Origin: Mycobacterium sp. 236(2023)
GTDB taxonomy: Bacteria > Actinomycetota > Actinomycetes > Mycobacteriales > Mycobacteriaceae
Reading direction: 5' to 3'
Length of the DNA stretch: 64,000 bases
Assembly: GCF_029623955.1 (NCBI RefSeq)
Contig: NZ_JARSBP010000011.1
Span: forward strand, 46,456 to 110,455
Part shown: positions 44,378-54,200 of the stretch, piece by piece
How the letters are laid out: each line of letters begins with the position of its first letter
Position numbering within the stretch: the first letter of the stretch is position 1
Translations under genes and position numbers: made by a program
Notes under the pieces: model-generated
What the model saw: the letters and a program-made list of their open reading frames with translations, nothing else
The model's database searches: none
Told to the model about the DNA's origin: nothing

Positions 44378-45220
44378 GTGCATCCCGTGACCGAAGCCAC
44401 GGGATTTGTGCTCGTCGACCGCCCTCGTCCGCATGTCGCACTCGTGACGTTGAACCGTCCCGAGCGGATGAACTCGATGGCGTTCGACGTCATGGTGCCG
44501 CTGAAGGCAGCTCTCGACGAGCTCACCTACGACAACGAGGTACGCGCCGTCGTGCTGACCGGCGCCGGCAGCGGGTTCTCGTCCGGGGCCGATCACAAAT
44601 CGGCGGGCTCGGTGCCTCACGTCGCCGGTCTGACCCGGCCGACGTTCGGGCTGCGGTCGATGGAGGTCCTCGACGACGTCATCCTCGCGTTCCGCAAGAT
44701 GCATCAGCCGGTCATTGCCGCGGTCAACGGTGCGGCCATCGGCGGCGGCCTCTGTTTGGCGCTGGCCGCCGACATCCGTGTCGCCTCGACGGAGGCCTAC
44801 TTCCGTGCGGCGGGGATCAACAACGGCCTGACTGCCAGTGAGTTGGGGCTGAGCTACCTGCTGCCGCGGGCGATCGGCTCGTCGCGCGCGTTCGAGATCA
44901 TGCTCACCGGGCGTGATGTCGACGCGGCCGAAGCCGAGCGCATCGGGTTGGTGTCGCGGTGCGTGCCGCCCGAGGAACTACTGGACGCGAGCTACGCCAT
45001 CGCCGAACGCATCGCCGCGTTCTCGCGCCCCGGCACCGAATTGACCAAGCGCACACTGTGGAGCGGCCTGGACGCGGGCTCGCTGGAGGCGCACATGCAG
45101 GCCGAAGGCCTCGGCCAGCTCTACATCCGGCTGCTGACAAGCAATTTCGAGGAAGCTGTCGCGGCGAGGAAGGACAAGCGGGCGCCGGTCTTCACCGACG
45201 ACATGCGCGAGACCCCATGA
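44378..45220 (+). CDS. echA12: Enoyl-CoA hydratase/isomerase family protein EchA12
   Basis: Crotonase-fold enzyme, 280 residues, GTG start (a second GTG three codons on is possible). Oxyanion-hole blocks: AGSGFSSGADHKSAG and NGAAIGGGLCLALAADIRVAS; AYFRAAGINNGLTASELGLSYLLPRAIGSS is highly like Rv1472. Substrate not known. Starts ten bases after trxA, so co-transcribed. It is the last gene of the block syntenic with M. tuberculosis; its last 29 bases overlap the convergent synthetase gene. Confidence 0.9.
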   Translation: MHPVTEATGFVLVDRPRPHVALVTLNRPERMNSMAFDVMVPLKAALDELTYDNEVRAVVLTGAGSGFSSGADHKSAGSVPHVAGLTRPTFGLRSMEVLDDVILAFRKMHQPVIAAVNGAAIGGGLCLALAADIRVASTEAYFRAAGINNGLTASELGLSYLLPRAIGSSRAFEIMLTGRDVDAAEAERIGLVSRCVPPEELLDASYAIAERIAAFSRPGTELTKRTLWSGLDAGSLEAHMQAEGLGQLYIRLLTSNFEEAVAARKDKRAPVFTDDMRETP

Positions 45221-47774
45221 TCGACTCGACCACCGTGTCGATGTGAGGTGCCCGCACCATCGAGTGGTGGTCGCAGTCGAGCACCTGTGACTGCACGTCG
45301 CCGGTCAGGATCCGGGGCCATAACCGCGGGTCGTCGGTGTTCAGATGGCTCAGTATCAACAACGTGCGTCCGCTCCACTGCCGAGGCCGGTGGCGGTAGC
45401 CGGCGATCATCCCGACTTCCTCCACGGCACGGGTCTTCCGGTCGTAATCGGACGAGAACAGGCCGGCCAGCGGAACCGTCTTCTGCCGTTCCCACCACGT
45501 CCTGAACCCGTTCGCGTCGTCGGTCTGCAGCGTGACGGTGGCACCCGGGACGTCGCGCGCCACCCGCGGGGACAGCCACGGGTCCAGCATCACAACCAGT
45601 TCCACCGTCTCGCCCTCGGCTTCGAGTTGGCGGGCCGTCTCCAGCGCGATGTGAGCTCCGAGCGAATGGCCGATCACGGTGTAGGGGCCCTGCGGCTGGA
45701 TGCGGCGCAGATCGGCCTTGTGCCGTTGCACCGCACGCGAGATGGACCAGTCGGGGAACGCGCCCTTGTTCAGCCCGCTGGGCTCGAACGCGTACACCGC
45801 GGTGTCGGGACCGACCCGCTGCGCGAGCGGGACGAAGCACAGCGCCGATGCGCCGGCCCCGGTGAAACAGAACAGTGGCGCGCCGACCGTGTCGGCCGAC
45901 GTCGGGCGCAACGTGACCGTGGTCGGGTTGAAGTCGGCTGCCGTCGGCCGTCCGCTCCCGAGCCGTCGGGCGAACTCGGCGACGGTGGGGGAGCCGGCGA
46001 GATCGGACGGCTGCAGCGCGACCCCGTGCGACGCCCGCAGTTCGACGAGCATCTGAGCCACCGACAGCGAATCACCGCCGAGCGCGTAGAAGCTGTCGTC
46101 GCGGCCTACCGATTCGACGCGGAGCACGTCGGCCCACAGCTTGGCTACCGCGGATTCATCTGCACCGCAGGGTGATTGGAAAGGAATGCGGCGGGGCTGC
46201 GGCAGGGCCATCCGGTCGACCTTGCCGCGGTCGTTGCGGGGCAGCGCGGTCAGGATCTCGATGTGGGCGGGCACCATCCACGGGGGTAGGTCCCGGTGCA
46301 GTCGGATACGCAGTTCGGCGACCGACGGTGTGCGCGACGTCGCACTCGGGGCGACGTACGCGGCGAGGTCGGGTGCGGCGACCGCGTTCTGTGCAGCGAT
46401 GACGGCGACTTCGCGGACATCGTCGTAGGAGGCCAGCGTCGCTTCGATCTCGGCCGGCTCCACGAGATAGCCGCGGATCTTGACGGTGTTGTCAGCGCGG
46501 CCGGAGAACACCAGGTTTCCGTGGTCGTCCCAACGTCCGACGTCGCCGCCGGAGTACGTCGTGGTGGCGTCGCCGTTGTCGGTGAACGTCGCGGTCGACG
46601 CCGAGCTGTCGAGGTATCCGCGTCCGAGATAGCGGGACGTGATCGACACGGTCCCGGCCCCGCTGATCTCGATCCTCTTGTGCGGGGCGGGAATTCCGAC
46701 GGGGACGATGCCTCGCGGCAAGGGTGCCGCCGGCGGGATGTCGTGGCTGGCGATGGCCAGGGTCTCCGTCGATCCGACCCAGTTGGTGACGATCGCGTTC
46801 GGGGCGATCTGCCTGGCGAGCTTCACGTGCCGTGCCTGGATCGGTTCGCCGGTGGTGACGATGCGCTCGACATGCGGTGCTGTCGCGCCCCCAGCCGCGT
46901 GGTGGAGCGCATCGACGAACGACGGCGTGCACGTGATGACCTGTGCACGCGAGGTGCGGATGTGGTCGAACGCCTCCACGGCGGTGAACTCGCGTGGATC
47001 GACACCGATGATCTCGGCGCCTCCGATCAGTGAACCGAGGAGGACGTTGAGGCCGCCGGCGAAGCTGATCGGCATACACAACGCGACGGTGCGACCGTCT
47101 GCGAGTCCGAACCGGTCGTTGAGCAGTTGCGCGTCGGCGAGCCAGAGACCGTTGGTGTGCAGCACCGCTTTCGGCGTGCCGGTCGAACCCGACGTGAACT
47201 GGATGCTGGTGACGTCATCGGCGGTGGCGCCCAGGCACAGCTCGGGAAGGTCGGCGAGTGCGACCGCAGCGGTACGTGGAATGTCCGGCGGCACGTCCAT
47301 CGGCGTGGCCTGGTAGCCGTGTTCGGTGAGGATGGCGGCGATCTTCTCGATGCGGTTGACGGGCATCTCCGCGTCGAGAGGCACGACGGTCGTGCCGCGT
47401 GCGAACAGGCCGAGGATCGCCGCGACCGTCGCGGGGGTGAGCGAGCCGGCGACGAGAGCCGCGCAAGGGAACGTGCTGCGTGGTGTGGTGGCCCCTCGGG
47501 CGGCGTCGTGCGCTGCGGCGAGCAGTTCGCCGTAGGTGACGGAACGGGCAGGGAAGCGCAGCGCCACCCGATCGGCGCGGCTGCGTGCGGTCGCCTCGAA
47601 GTGGGCCGCCACGGAAGCGTGTTCGAGGGGGCGCTCGGCAGGAACGGTCGCGGAGGTCGCGACCCCCGGCACACCGACGTCCGGGTGGTCTTCGGGGCGG
47701 CGCCGCGTCCGGGCGGCGACCACGGCGAGGGTTCCGGCGGTGACCAGGAGGCCGGCGATCGTGATCCGGCGCAT
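45192..47774 (-). CDS. Membrane-anchored NRPS-like synthetase: adenylation, carrier, thioesterase
   Basis: 860 residues. A basic-hydrophobic N-terminus (MRRITIAGLLVTAGTLAVVAA) looks like a membrane anchor or uncleaved signal, unusual for a synthetase. Adenylation domain: A3 FTSGSTGTPKAVLHTNG, A5 NWVGSTETL, A7 YSGGDVGRW, A8 GRADNTVKIRGYLVEPAEIE and A10 NDRGKVDR with the catalytic Lys. At A4 it reads FAGG instead of FDxS, so the Asp that binds an alpha-amino group is missing and a non-amino-acid acid is likely. Carrier: FYALGGDSLS, Ser near 569. Thioesterase: GHSLGAHIA, Ser near 704, with DCDHHSMV. No condensation domain. An IdeR-like box lies 65 bp upstream. It probably activates, holds and releases or transfers one acyl unit, working with the divergent PKS operon (inference). 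Confidence 0.85.
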   Translation of the reverse strand: MRRITIAGLLVTAGTLAVVAARTRRRPEDHPDVGVPGVATSATVPAERPLEHASVAAHFEATARSRADRVALRFPARSVTYGELLAAAHDAARGATTPRSTFPCAALVAGSLTPATVAAILGLFARGTTVVPLDAEMPVNRIEKIAAILTEHGYQATPMDVPPDIPRTAAVALADLPELCLGATADDVTSIQFTSGSTGTPKAVLHTNGLWLADAQLLNDRFGLADGRTVALCMPISFAGGLNVLLGSLIGGAEIIGVDPREFTAVEAFDHIRTSRAQVITCTPSFVDALHHAAGGATAPHVERIVTTGEPIQARHVKLARQIAPNAIVTNWVGSTETLAIASHDIPPAAPLPRGIVPVGIPAPHKRIEISGAGTVSITSRYLGRGYLDSSASTATFTDNGDATTTYSGGDVGRWDDHGNLVFSGRADNTVKIRGYLVEPAEIEATLASYDDVREVAVIAAQNAVAAPDLAAYVAPSATSRTPSVAELRIRLHRDLPPWMVPAHIEILTALPRNDRGKVDRMALPQPRRIPFQSPCGADESAVAKLWADVLRVESVGRDDSFYALGGDSLSVAQMLVELRASHGVALQPSDLAGSPTVAEFARRLGSGRPTAADFNPTTVTLRPTSADTVGAPLFCFTGAGASALCFVPLAQRVGPDTAVYAFEPSGLNKGAFPDWSISRAVQRHKADLRRIQPQGPYTVIGHSLGAHIALETARQLEAEGETVELVVMLDPWLSPRVARDVPGATVTLQTDDANGFRTWWERQKTVPLAGLFSSDYDRKTRAVEEVGMIAGYRHRPRQWSGRTLLILSHLNTDDPRLWPRILTGDVQSQVLDCDHHSMVRAPHIDTVVESIMGSRACRR

Positions 47775-47838
47775 GGGGACGTCCTATCGCGAGTGACCTG
47801 GGGACTACGGTCGGCACCACCGCCGACCGGAACGCACC

Positions 47839-47857
47839 TTAGCGTAGGTTAACCTAA
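47839..47857. promoter_or_regulatory. IdeR/DtxR iron-box candidate upstream of the synthetase
   Basis: TTAGCGTAGGTTAACCTAA matches the IdeR consensus TTAGGTTAGGCTAACCTAA at 16 of 19 positions (15 of 19 against the version with C at the centre). It ends 65 bp before the synthetase start codon and, on that strand, contains a TANNNT -10 candidate (TACGCT). IdeR with Fe2+ would then repress the gene when iron is plentiful. The match is strong for GC-rich DNA, where AT-containing 19-mers are rare. Confidence 0.7.
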
Positions 47858-48115
47858 CTCCGACAATCAGCGGGGCGAAAGGTAGCCCCCACAGAAGTGC
47901 CGGGACCGGTTAATGTGCTGCGTCGCAGGCGCTTGACGATGGGGCCAGTCGGGGGCCTGATTTGCTGACCGTCCGCCGGCGGATCGCGAACCGACGGTGT
48001 TAGGCGAATGTCGCCGAGTCGGACGCGTCGTGCGGATTCGCCGTAACTCGTTGTCGCGCAATTTTATTCAAGAATCCCGTGTGGTGCGCACCGTGATGGG
48101 CGGACCACTCGCATG

Positions 48116-48134
48116 TTCGCTTAGCCTGTGCTAA
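48116..48134. promoter_or_regulatory. Second IdeR/DtxR iron-box candidate, upstream of the PKS
   Basis: TTCGCTTAGCCTGTGCTAA matches the palindromic consensus TTAGGTTAGCCTAACCTAA at 14 of 19 positions, with an intact TTAGCCT left centre and CTAA end. It lies about 85 bp upstream of the PKS start, just before the TTGACT element. Weaker than box 1 but within the range of natural IdeR sites. Confidence 0.5.
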
Positions 48135-48218
48135 CTTTCCTCGAATTGACTTTGCCGTAGGTTCGCGATGCCGTAAGGGCGAGGCCTGAACCAGCGCGTG
48201 GAAGAGGTAGGGAACTTC

Positions 48219-51200
48219 GTGGTCGAGAGGTCTTTGACCCCCATCGCCGTGATCGGGATGGGGTGCCGACTACCTGGCGGTATCGAGTCGCCGCAGCGAC
48301 TGTGGGAATCATTGCTCCGCGGGGCGGACCTGGTCACCGAGGTTCCCGTCGACCGCTGGGACGCCGACGAGTACTACGACCCCGAACCCGGTGTGCCCGG
48401 ACGATCGGTCTCCAAATGGGGCGGATTCCTCGACGACGTCGCCGGCTTCGATGCCGAGTTCTTCGGCATCTCCGAGCGCGAAGCCACCGCGATCGACCCG
48501 CAGCACCGCCTGCTGCTCGAATCGTCGTGGGAAGCGATCGAACATGCGGGCATCGACCCCGCGACGCTCGCGGGCACCCGAACCGGCGTCTTCGTCGGGA
48601 TGACACACAACGACTACCAACTGGTCACCGCCGACGCGGACGCGATCGCCGGTCCCTACGGCTTCACCGGAAGCAACTACGGGCTGGCCTCCGGCCGCAT
48701 CGCCTTCCACCTGGGCGCGCACGGCCCGGCGTGCACCGTCGATTCCGCATGCTCCTCGGGACTTCTCGCGGTGCACATGGCCTGCCGGAGCCTGCACGAC
48801 GGCGAGAGCTCGCTCGCGCTGGCCGGCGGCGTCAACATCCTGCTCGAACCGCGCAAGCTGTCCTCCGGTTCGGCGCAGGGCATGTTGTCGGCCACCGGCC
48901 GCTGCCGCGCTTTCGACGCCGACGCCGACGGATTCGTCTCGGGCGAAGCCGCCGTGATGCTGCTGTTCAAGCGACTGCCCGACGCGCTGCGCGACGGTGA
49001 CCGGGTGCTGGGCGTCGTGCGGGGAACGGCGACCAACCAGGACGGCCGCACCGTCAACATCGCCACCCCGTCGCAGACCGCGCAGACCGCGGTCTACCGC
49101 ACGGCTCTCGACGCGGCGGGGATCGACCCCGCCACAGTCGGCTATGTCGAGGCGCACGGCACGGGGACTTCCGTCGGCGACCCCATCGAGTACGCCAGCC
49201 TCGCCGACGTCTACGGCACCGAGGCGCCCTGTGCGCTCGGCTCCGCGAAAACCAACTTCGGCCATTCGCAGTCCGCGTCGGGCGTCGTCGGTCTCATGAA
49301 GGCGGTGCTGGCGCTCGGCCACGGCGAGGTGCCGCCGAACCTGCACTTCCGCAAGCTGTCCGACGAGACCGCGCAGATCGACACCGCTCTATTCGTCCCG
49401 CAGGAGGTGACGTCGTGGCCGCAGGCGGGCGATCACCCCAGGCGGGCGGCGGTGTCTTCCTACGGGCTGTCCGGCACCAACGTCCACATCGTGCTCGAAC
49501 AGGCGCCGGCGCAGGCGATTTCCGAACAAGATGTTGCGACGGCCGCGGGCCCGTGGCTCGTTCCCCTGTCGGCGACATCGCCAGAAGCGCTGTGCAGCAC
49601 GGCTTCTCAGCTCGCCGACTGGGTCGACGCTCAGAGCGGCCTCGATGTGCGCGACCTCGCCTACACGCTGGGCCGTCGACGCGCGCACCGCACCGTCCGC
49701 ACGGCTGTGCTCGCCGGCACGACAGAGGAACTCGTGACCGCCCTGCGCGGCATCGCCTCCGGTGACACGGCGCCCCAGGCGACGGCGCCGGGCTCCGATC
49801 GTGGCCCGGTCTGGGTCTTCTCCGGCCAGGGTTCCCAGTGGGCGTCGATGGGTGAAGCGCTCATCGCCTCCGAACCTGTTTTCGCCGCCGCGCTCGCCGA
49901 GATCGAACCGCTGATCGCCGCGGAGTCCGGTTTCTCGGTGACCGAGGCGCTGTCGGCGGCCGAGGCGGTCGCCGGTATCGATCGCGTCCAGCCCACGGTG
50001 TTCGCGTTGCAGGTGGCGCTCGCGCGCACGTTGGCCGCCTACGGGGTTCGCCCCGCTGCGGTGATCGGGCATTCCATGGGGGAGGTGGCCGCCGCGGTGA
50101 TCTCCGGAGCCCACACCCTCGAAGACGGCGTCAAGGTCATCTGCCGGCGGTCTCGGCTGATGCAGAGAATCGCCGACGGGGACGAAACCGGCGGCGCCAT
50201 GGCTTCGGTCGAACTGCCTGCCCAGCAGGTGCTTTCAGAGCTCGCAGCCCGCGGCGCCGGCGACGTCGTGCTCTCGGTCATCGCGTCACCGCAGTCGGCG
50301 GTGATCGGCGGCGCGCGGTCGACGATCACCACCCTCGTCGGTGAATGGGAAGCACGCGGGATCATGGCCAGGGAGGTGGCCGTCGAAGTCGCGTCGCATT
50401 CCCCGCAGGTCGATCCGATTCTCGACGAACTCACCGATGCGCTCGAAGATCTGGAGCCCGCCGAGCCGTTGCTCCCGTATTACTCTGCGACGCTTTACGA
50501 TCCGCGAGAGCCGGCCGACTACGACGCCTACTACTGGGCCGACAACCTGCGTCATGCGGTGCGCTTCGCCGCAGCGGTGCAGGCCGCGCTCGAGGATGGG
50601 CATCGCGTCTTCGCCGAACTGTCCCCCCACCCGCTGCTGATCCACGCCGTCGACCAGAACGCCAAGAGCCTGGACGTGACGGCGGTCGCGTTGGCGACGA
50701 TGCGTCGCGGACAGGAACTGCCGCACGGCCTGCGCGAGGTGCTCGCCGACCTCTACGGTGCCGGCGCCGCGATCGACTTCTCGGCGCTCTACCCACACGG
50801 ACGATTGGTCGACGCTCCGTTGCCGGTGTGGACACACCGGCAGCTGATGCTGGACCGAGAAACCCCGCGGCAGGTCGTCGGGGCGATCACCGCCGCGCAC
50901 CCACTGCTCGGAGCGCACGTCCGGATCGCCGAGGATCCCGAGCACCACGCCTGGCAGGCCGATGTCGGCACCGACAGCCATCCGTGGCTGGCCGATCACC
51001 AGATCCATCACGTCGCGGCGTATCCCGCGGCTGCGTTCTGCGAGATGGCCGTCGCGGCGGCCCGTGCGGTGCTCGGCGAGGCAGCCGAGGTCCGCGATGT
51101 CAGCTTCGAGGCCGCGCTGTTGCTCGACGGGGCCACCACGATTGCGTCCTCGGCGGTTCGCAATGCGCCCTCCGCCGCGCAGTTCACGGTCCACACCCTC

Positions 51201-54200
51201 ATTGAGGGAGAGCGCGTGCGCCACGCGGCCGCGACGCTCGCGCAGGCCGGCGACGTGTTCCAGCCGGCGCCGCTCGACATCCCGGCGCTGCTGACAGCCC
51301 ACCCGCACACGATCGACGGGCCCGCGTTGCGCACCTGGTTCGACGAGCGCGGAGTCCAGTACGGTCCCGCCTTCGCGGGGCTGGACGCCGTCCACACGAG
51401 CAACGAGGGAACCTCGGTGCTCGCCGAGGTCGCGTTGCCCGGCTCGTTGCGGTCCCAGCAGGGCGCCTACGGCATCCAGCCGGCACTGCTGGACGCCTGC
51501 TTCCAGGCCGTCGGCGCCCACCCCAACCTTCAGGCCGACTCGACCGGAATCCTGATGCTGCCCCTGGGTGTTCGCCAGGTGCGGTTGTGGGGATCGGCGC
51601 GTTCCGCGCGCTATTGCCACATCGCTGTCACCACCGTGACCACGTCGGGAGTCGAGGCGAACCTCGACATCCTCGACGAGTCCGGCGTCGTCCTGATGTC
51701 GCTGACCGGGCTGCAGTTGGGCACCGGGAGGTCGGCATCGGCTCGGCAGGAGCGGACCTTCAACGACCGGCTGCTCGGCATCGACTGGCATCGCGAGGAA
51801 CTGCCCGACGTACACGGTGCGGGGGACGGCCGCTGGCTCGTGATCAGCACGTCGCGGTCGACCGACGAGAGGTCCGGTGACCTGGCGTCGGCGCTGCGTG
51901 GTCGTGGTGCCGACGTGAGCATCGCGACATGGCCGGTGGAAGACATTGCGCACCAGGCGATCACCGGTGTCGTCGCCGTCGTCTCCGGCCACGGCGCCGA
52001 GGCGGTGTCCCGTCTGGTCGACGTCGGGCGCTGCGTCGCCGACATCGCCGGTGCCCCGCCCCGGATGTATGCGCTCACCTCGAACGCGCAGTCCGTCACC
52101 CCCGACGACGAGGTGAACCTCGACCAGGCCGGTGTGCGCGGGCTGATGCGGGTGCTCGGCGTCGAACACCCCGGTCTGCGGGCCACCCAGATCGATGTCG
52201 ACGATCACACCGAGATCGACCTCATCGCAGCACAATTGATGACCGGCTCGGACGAAGACGAGACCGCCTGGCGCGACGGCGGCTGGTATGTGGCGAGGCT
52301 CAACCCCAGTCCGGTGCGTCCCGACGACCGCTACGTCACCACCGTCAAGCACGACTCCGACGGAATGCGCCTGCGCATCCGCAAACCCGGCGACCTGCAG
52401 TCGCTCGAGCTCGTCGCCGTCGACCGCACCGCACCCGGCCCGGGCCAGATCGAGGTGAGCGTGTCGGCGTCGAACCTGAACTTCGCCGACGTGCTCGTCG
52501 CCTACGGTCGATACCCGAGCTTCGAAGGCAGAATGCCCGAGCTCGGAGGCGACTTCGCCGGTGTCGTCACGCGGGTGGGACCCGGCGTCACCACGCATCA
52601 GATGGGCGACCGCGTTGCGGGGATCACCGCCGACGGCGCGTGGGCCACCTTCGTCAATTGCGACGCGGACCTGGCCGTCACGCTGCCCGCCGGCCTGACC
52701 GAGGACCGCGCCGCCGCCGTCCCGAGCGCCCATGCCACCGCGTGGTACAGCCTCCACGACCTGGCCAGGATCTCGTCGGCCGACAAGGTTCTCATCCACT
52801 CGGCGACCGGCGGTGTGGGACAGGCCGCCATCGCCATCGCGCGGGCGGCGGGCGCCCAGATCTTCGCCACGGCGGGAAGTGCGGAGCGTCGAGAGCTTCT
52901 GCGCAGCATGGGAATCGACCATGTCTACGATTCGCGATCCGTCGAGTTCGCCGACCAGATCCGCCGCGACACCGACGGATACGGAGTCGACATCGTGCTC
53001 AACTCGCTTCCGGGTGCCGCGCAGCAGGCAGGCCTGGAGCTGCTGTCGTTCGGCGGCCGCTTTGTCGAGCTGGGTAAACGGGACATCTACGGCGACAACA
53101 AGATCGGGCTCTACGCGTTCCGTCGCAACCTGTCTTTCTTCGCTGTGGACCTGGCTCTGCTGACGCTGACGAGACCCGACGTGGTGCGGCGGGTCCTCGC
53201 GACGGTGTTCGACAAGATCGCAGCGGGCGATCTGCCTCTCCCGGAGACGACCCACTACCCGTTGACCGACGCGGCGACGGCGATCAGGGCGATGGGGGCG
53301 GCCGAACACACCGGCAAGCTCGTCGTCGACGTGCCCCGCGAAGGCGACAGTCGCGTGGTGGTGCCCCCGCAGCAGGCCGTGGCCTTCCGCAACGACGGTG
53401 CCTACATCATCAGCGGCGGCATGGGCGGGCTCGGCCTGTACATCGCCGAAAAGCTCGCCGACCTGGGCTGCGGCCGCATCGTGCTGACCGGGCGGTCAGC
53501 GCCCGGTGCCGAGGCGCTCGCCGCCATCGACCGGATCCGGCGCAGCGGCGCCGAGGTGGAGGTCTGCCTGGGTGACATCAGCGACGCCGACGCGGCGGAA
53601 CGTGCTGTCGCCGTGGCCACGTCGAGCGGGCGGCCGGTGCGCGGCGTGCTGCACGCGGCGGCCGTCGTCGAAGACGCCGCCCTGGCCAACATCACCGACA
53701 ACCTGATCTCGCGATGCTGGGCGCCGAAGGTCACCGGGGCGTGGAATCTGCACGACGCCACGGTGGGTCAACCGCTGGACTGGTTCTGCATGTTCTCGTC
53801 GGCGGCGGCGATGGTGGGCTCACCCGGTCAAGGCGCCTATGCGGCGGCCAACAGCTGGCTCGACGCGTTCGCCCACTGGCGCCGAGCGCACGGACTGCCC
53901 GCCAACACGATCGCGTGGGGCGCCTGGGCCGAGATCGGCAGGGGACAAGCCGTCGCGCAGAACGCCGCAATGGCCATCGCGCCCCGTGACGGCGCGTTCG
54001 CTCTCGAATCCCTGCTGAGGCTCAACCGCGGCTACACCGGTTACGCCCCGATCGCGGGTGTTCCGTGGCTCACCGAATTCGCACAGCACAGCAAGTTCGC
54101 CGAAGCGTTCCGCTCGCTCGGCGACACCCGATCGCAGGGCAGCGCCTTCCTGCTCGAACTGCGCACGTTGGCGCCCGAGGAGTGGGGCGGACGGCTGCGG

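Larger units (their letters stand above)
47775..48218. promoter_or_regulatory. Divergent promoter region between synthetase and PKS
   Basis: 444 bp without a gene, dividing the two arms of the lipid locus. It holds two iron-box-like 19-mers (separate entries). Other signals: TACGCT inside box 1 on the minus strand as a -10 candidate for the synthetase; TTGACT at 48146-48151 on the plus strand as a -35 candidate for the PKS, without a good -10 at standard spacing; and an AT-rich stretch at 48060-48072. No RNA gene is recognised. Confidence 0.6.

Noticed and set aside
48001..48019. Third possible iron box beginning TTAGGCGAATG
   Set aside because: Only about 10 of 19 positions match the consensus and the right half is absent.
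50286..53309. 1007-residue open frame antisense to the PKS gene
   Set aside because: It lies wholly opposite a PKS with intact motifs in every domain; long antisense frames are expected in high-GC DNA. It has no recognisable domain and is rich in Arg, Gly and Val as such shadows are.
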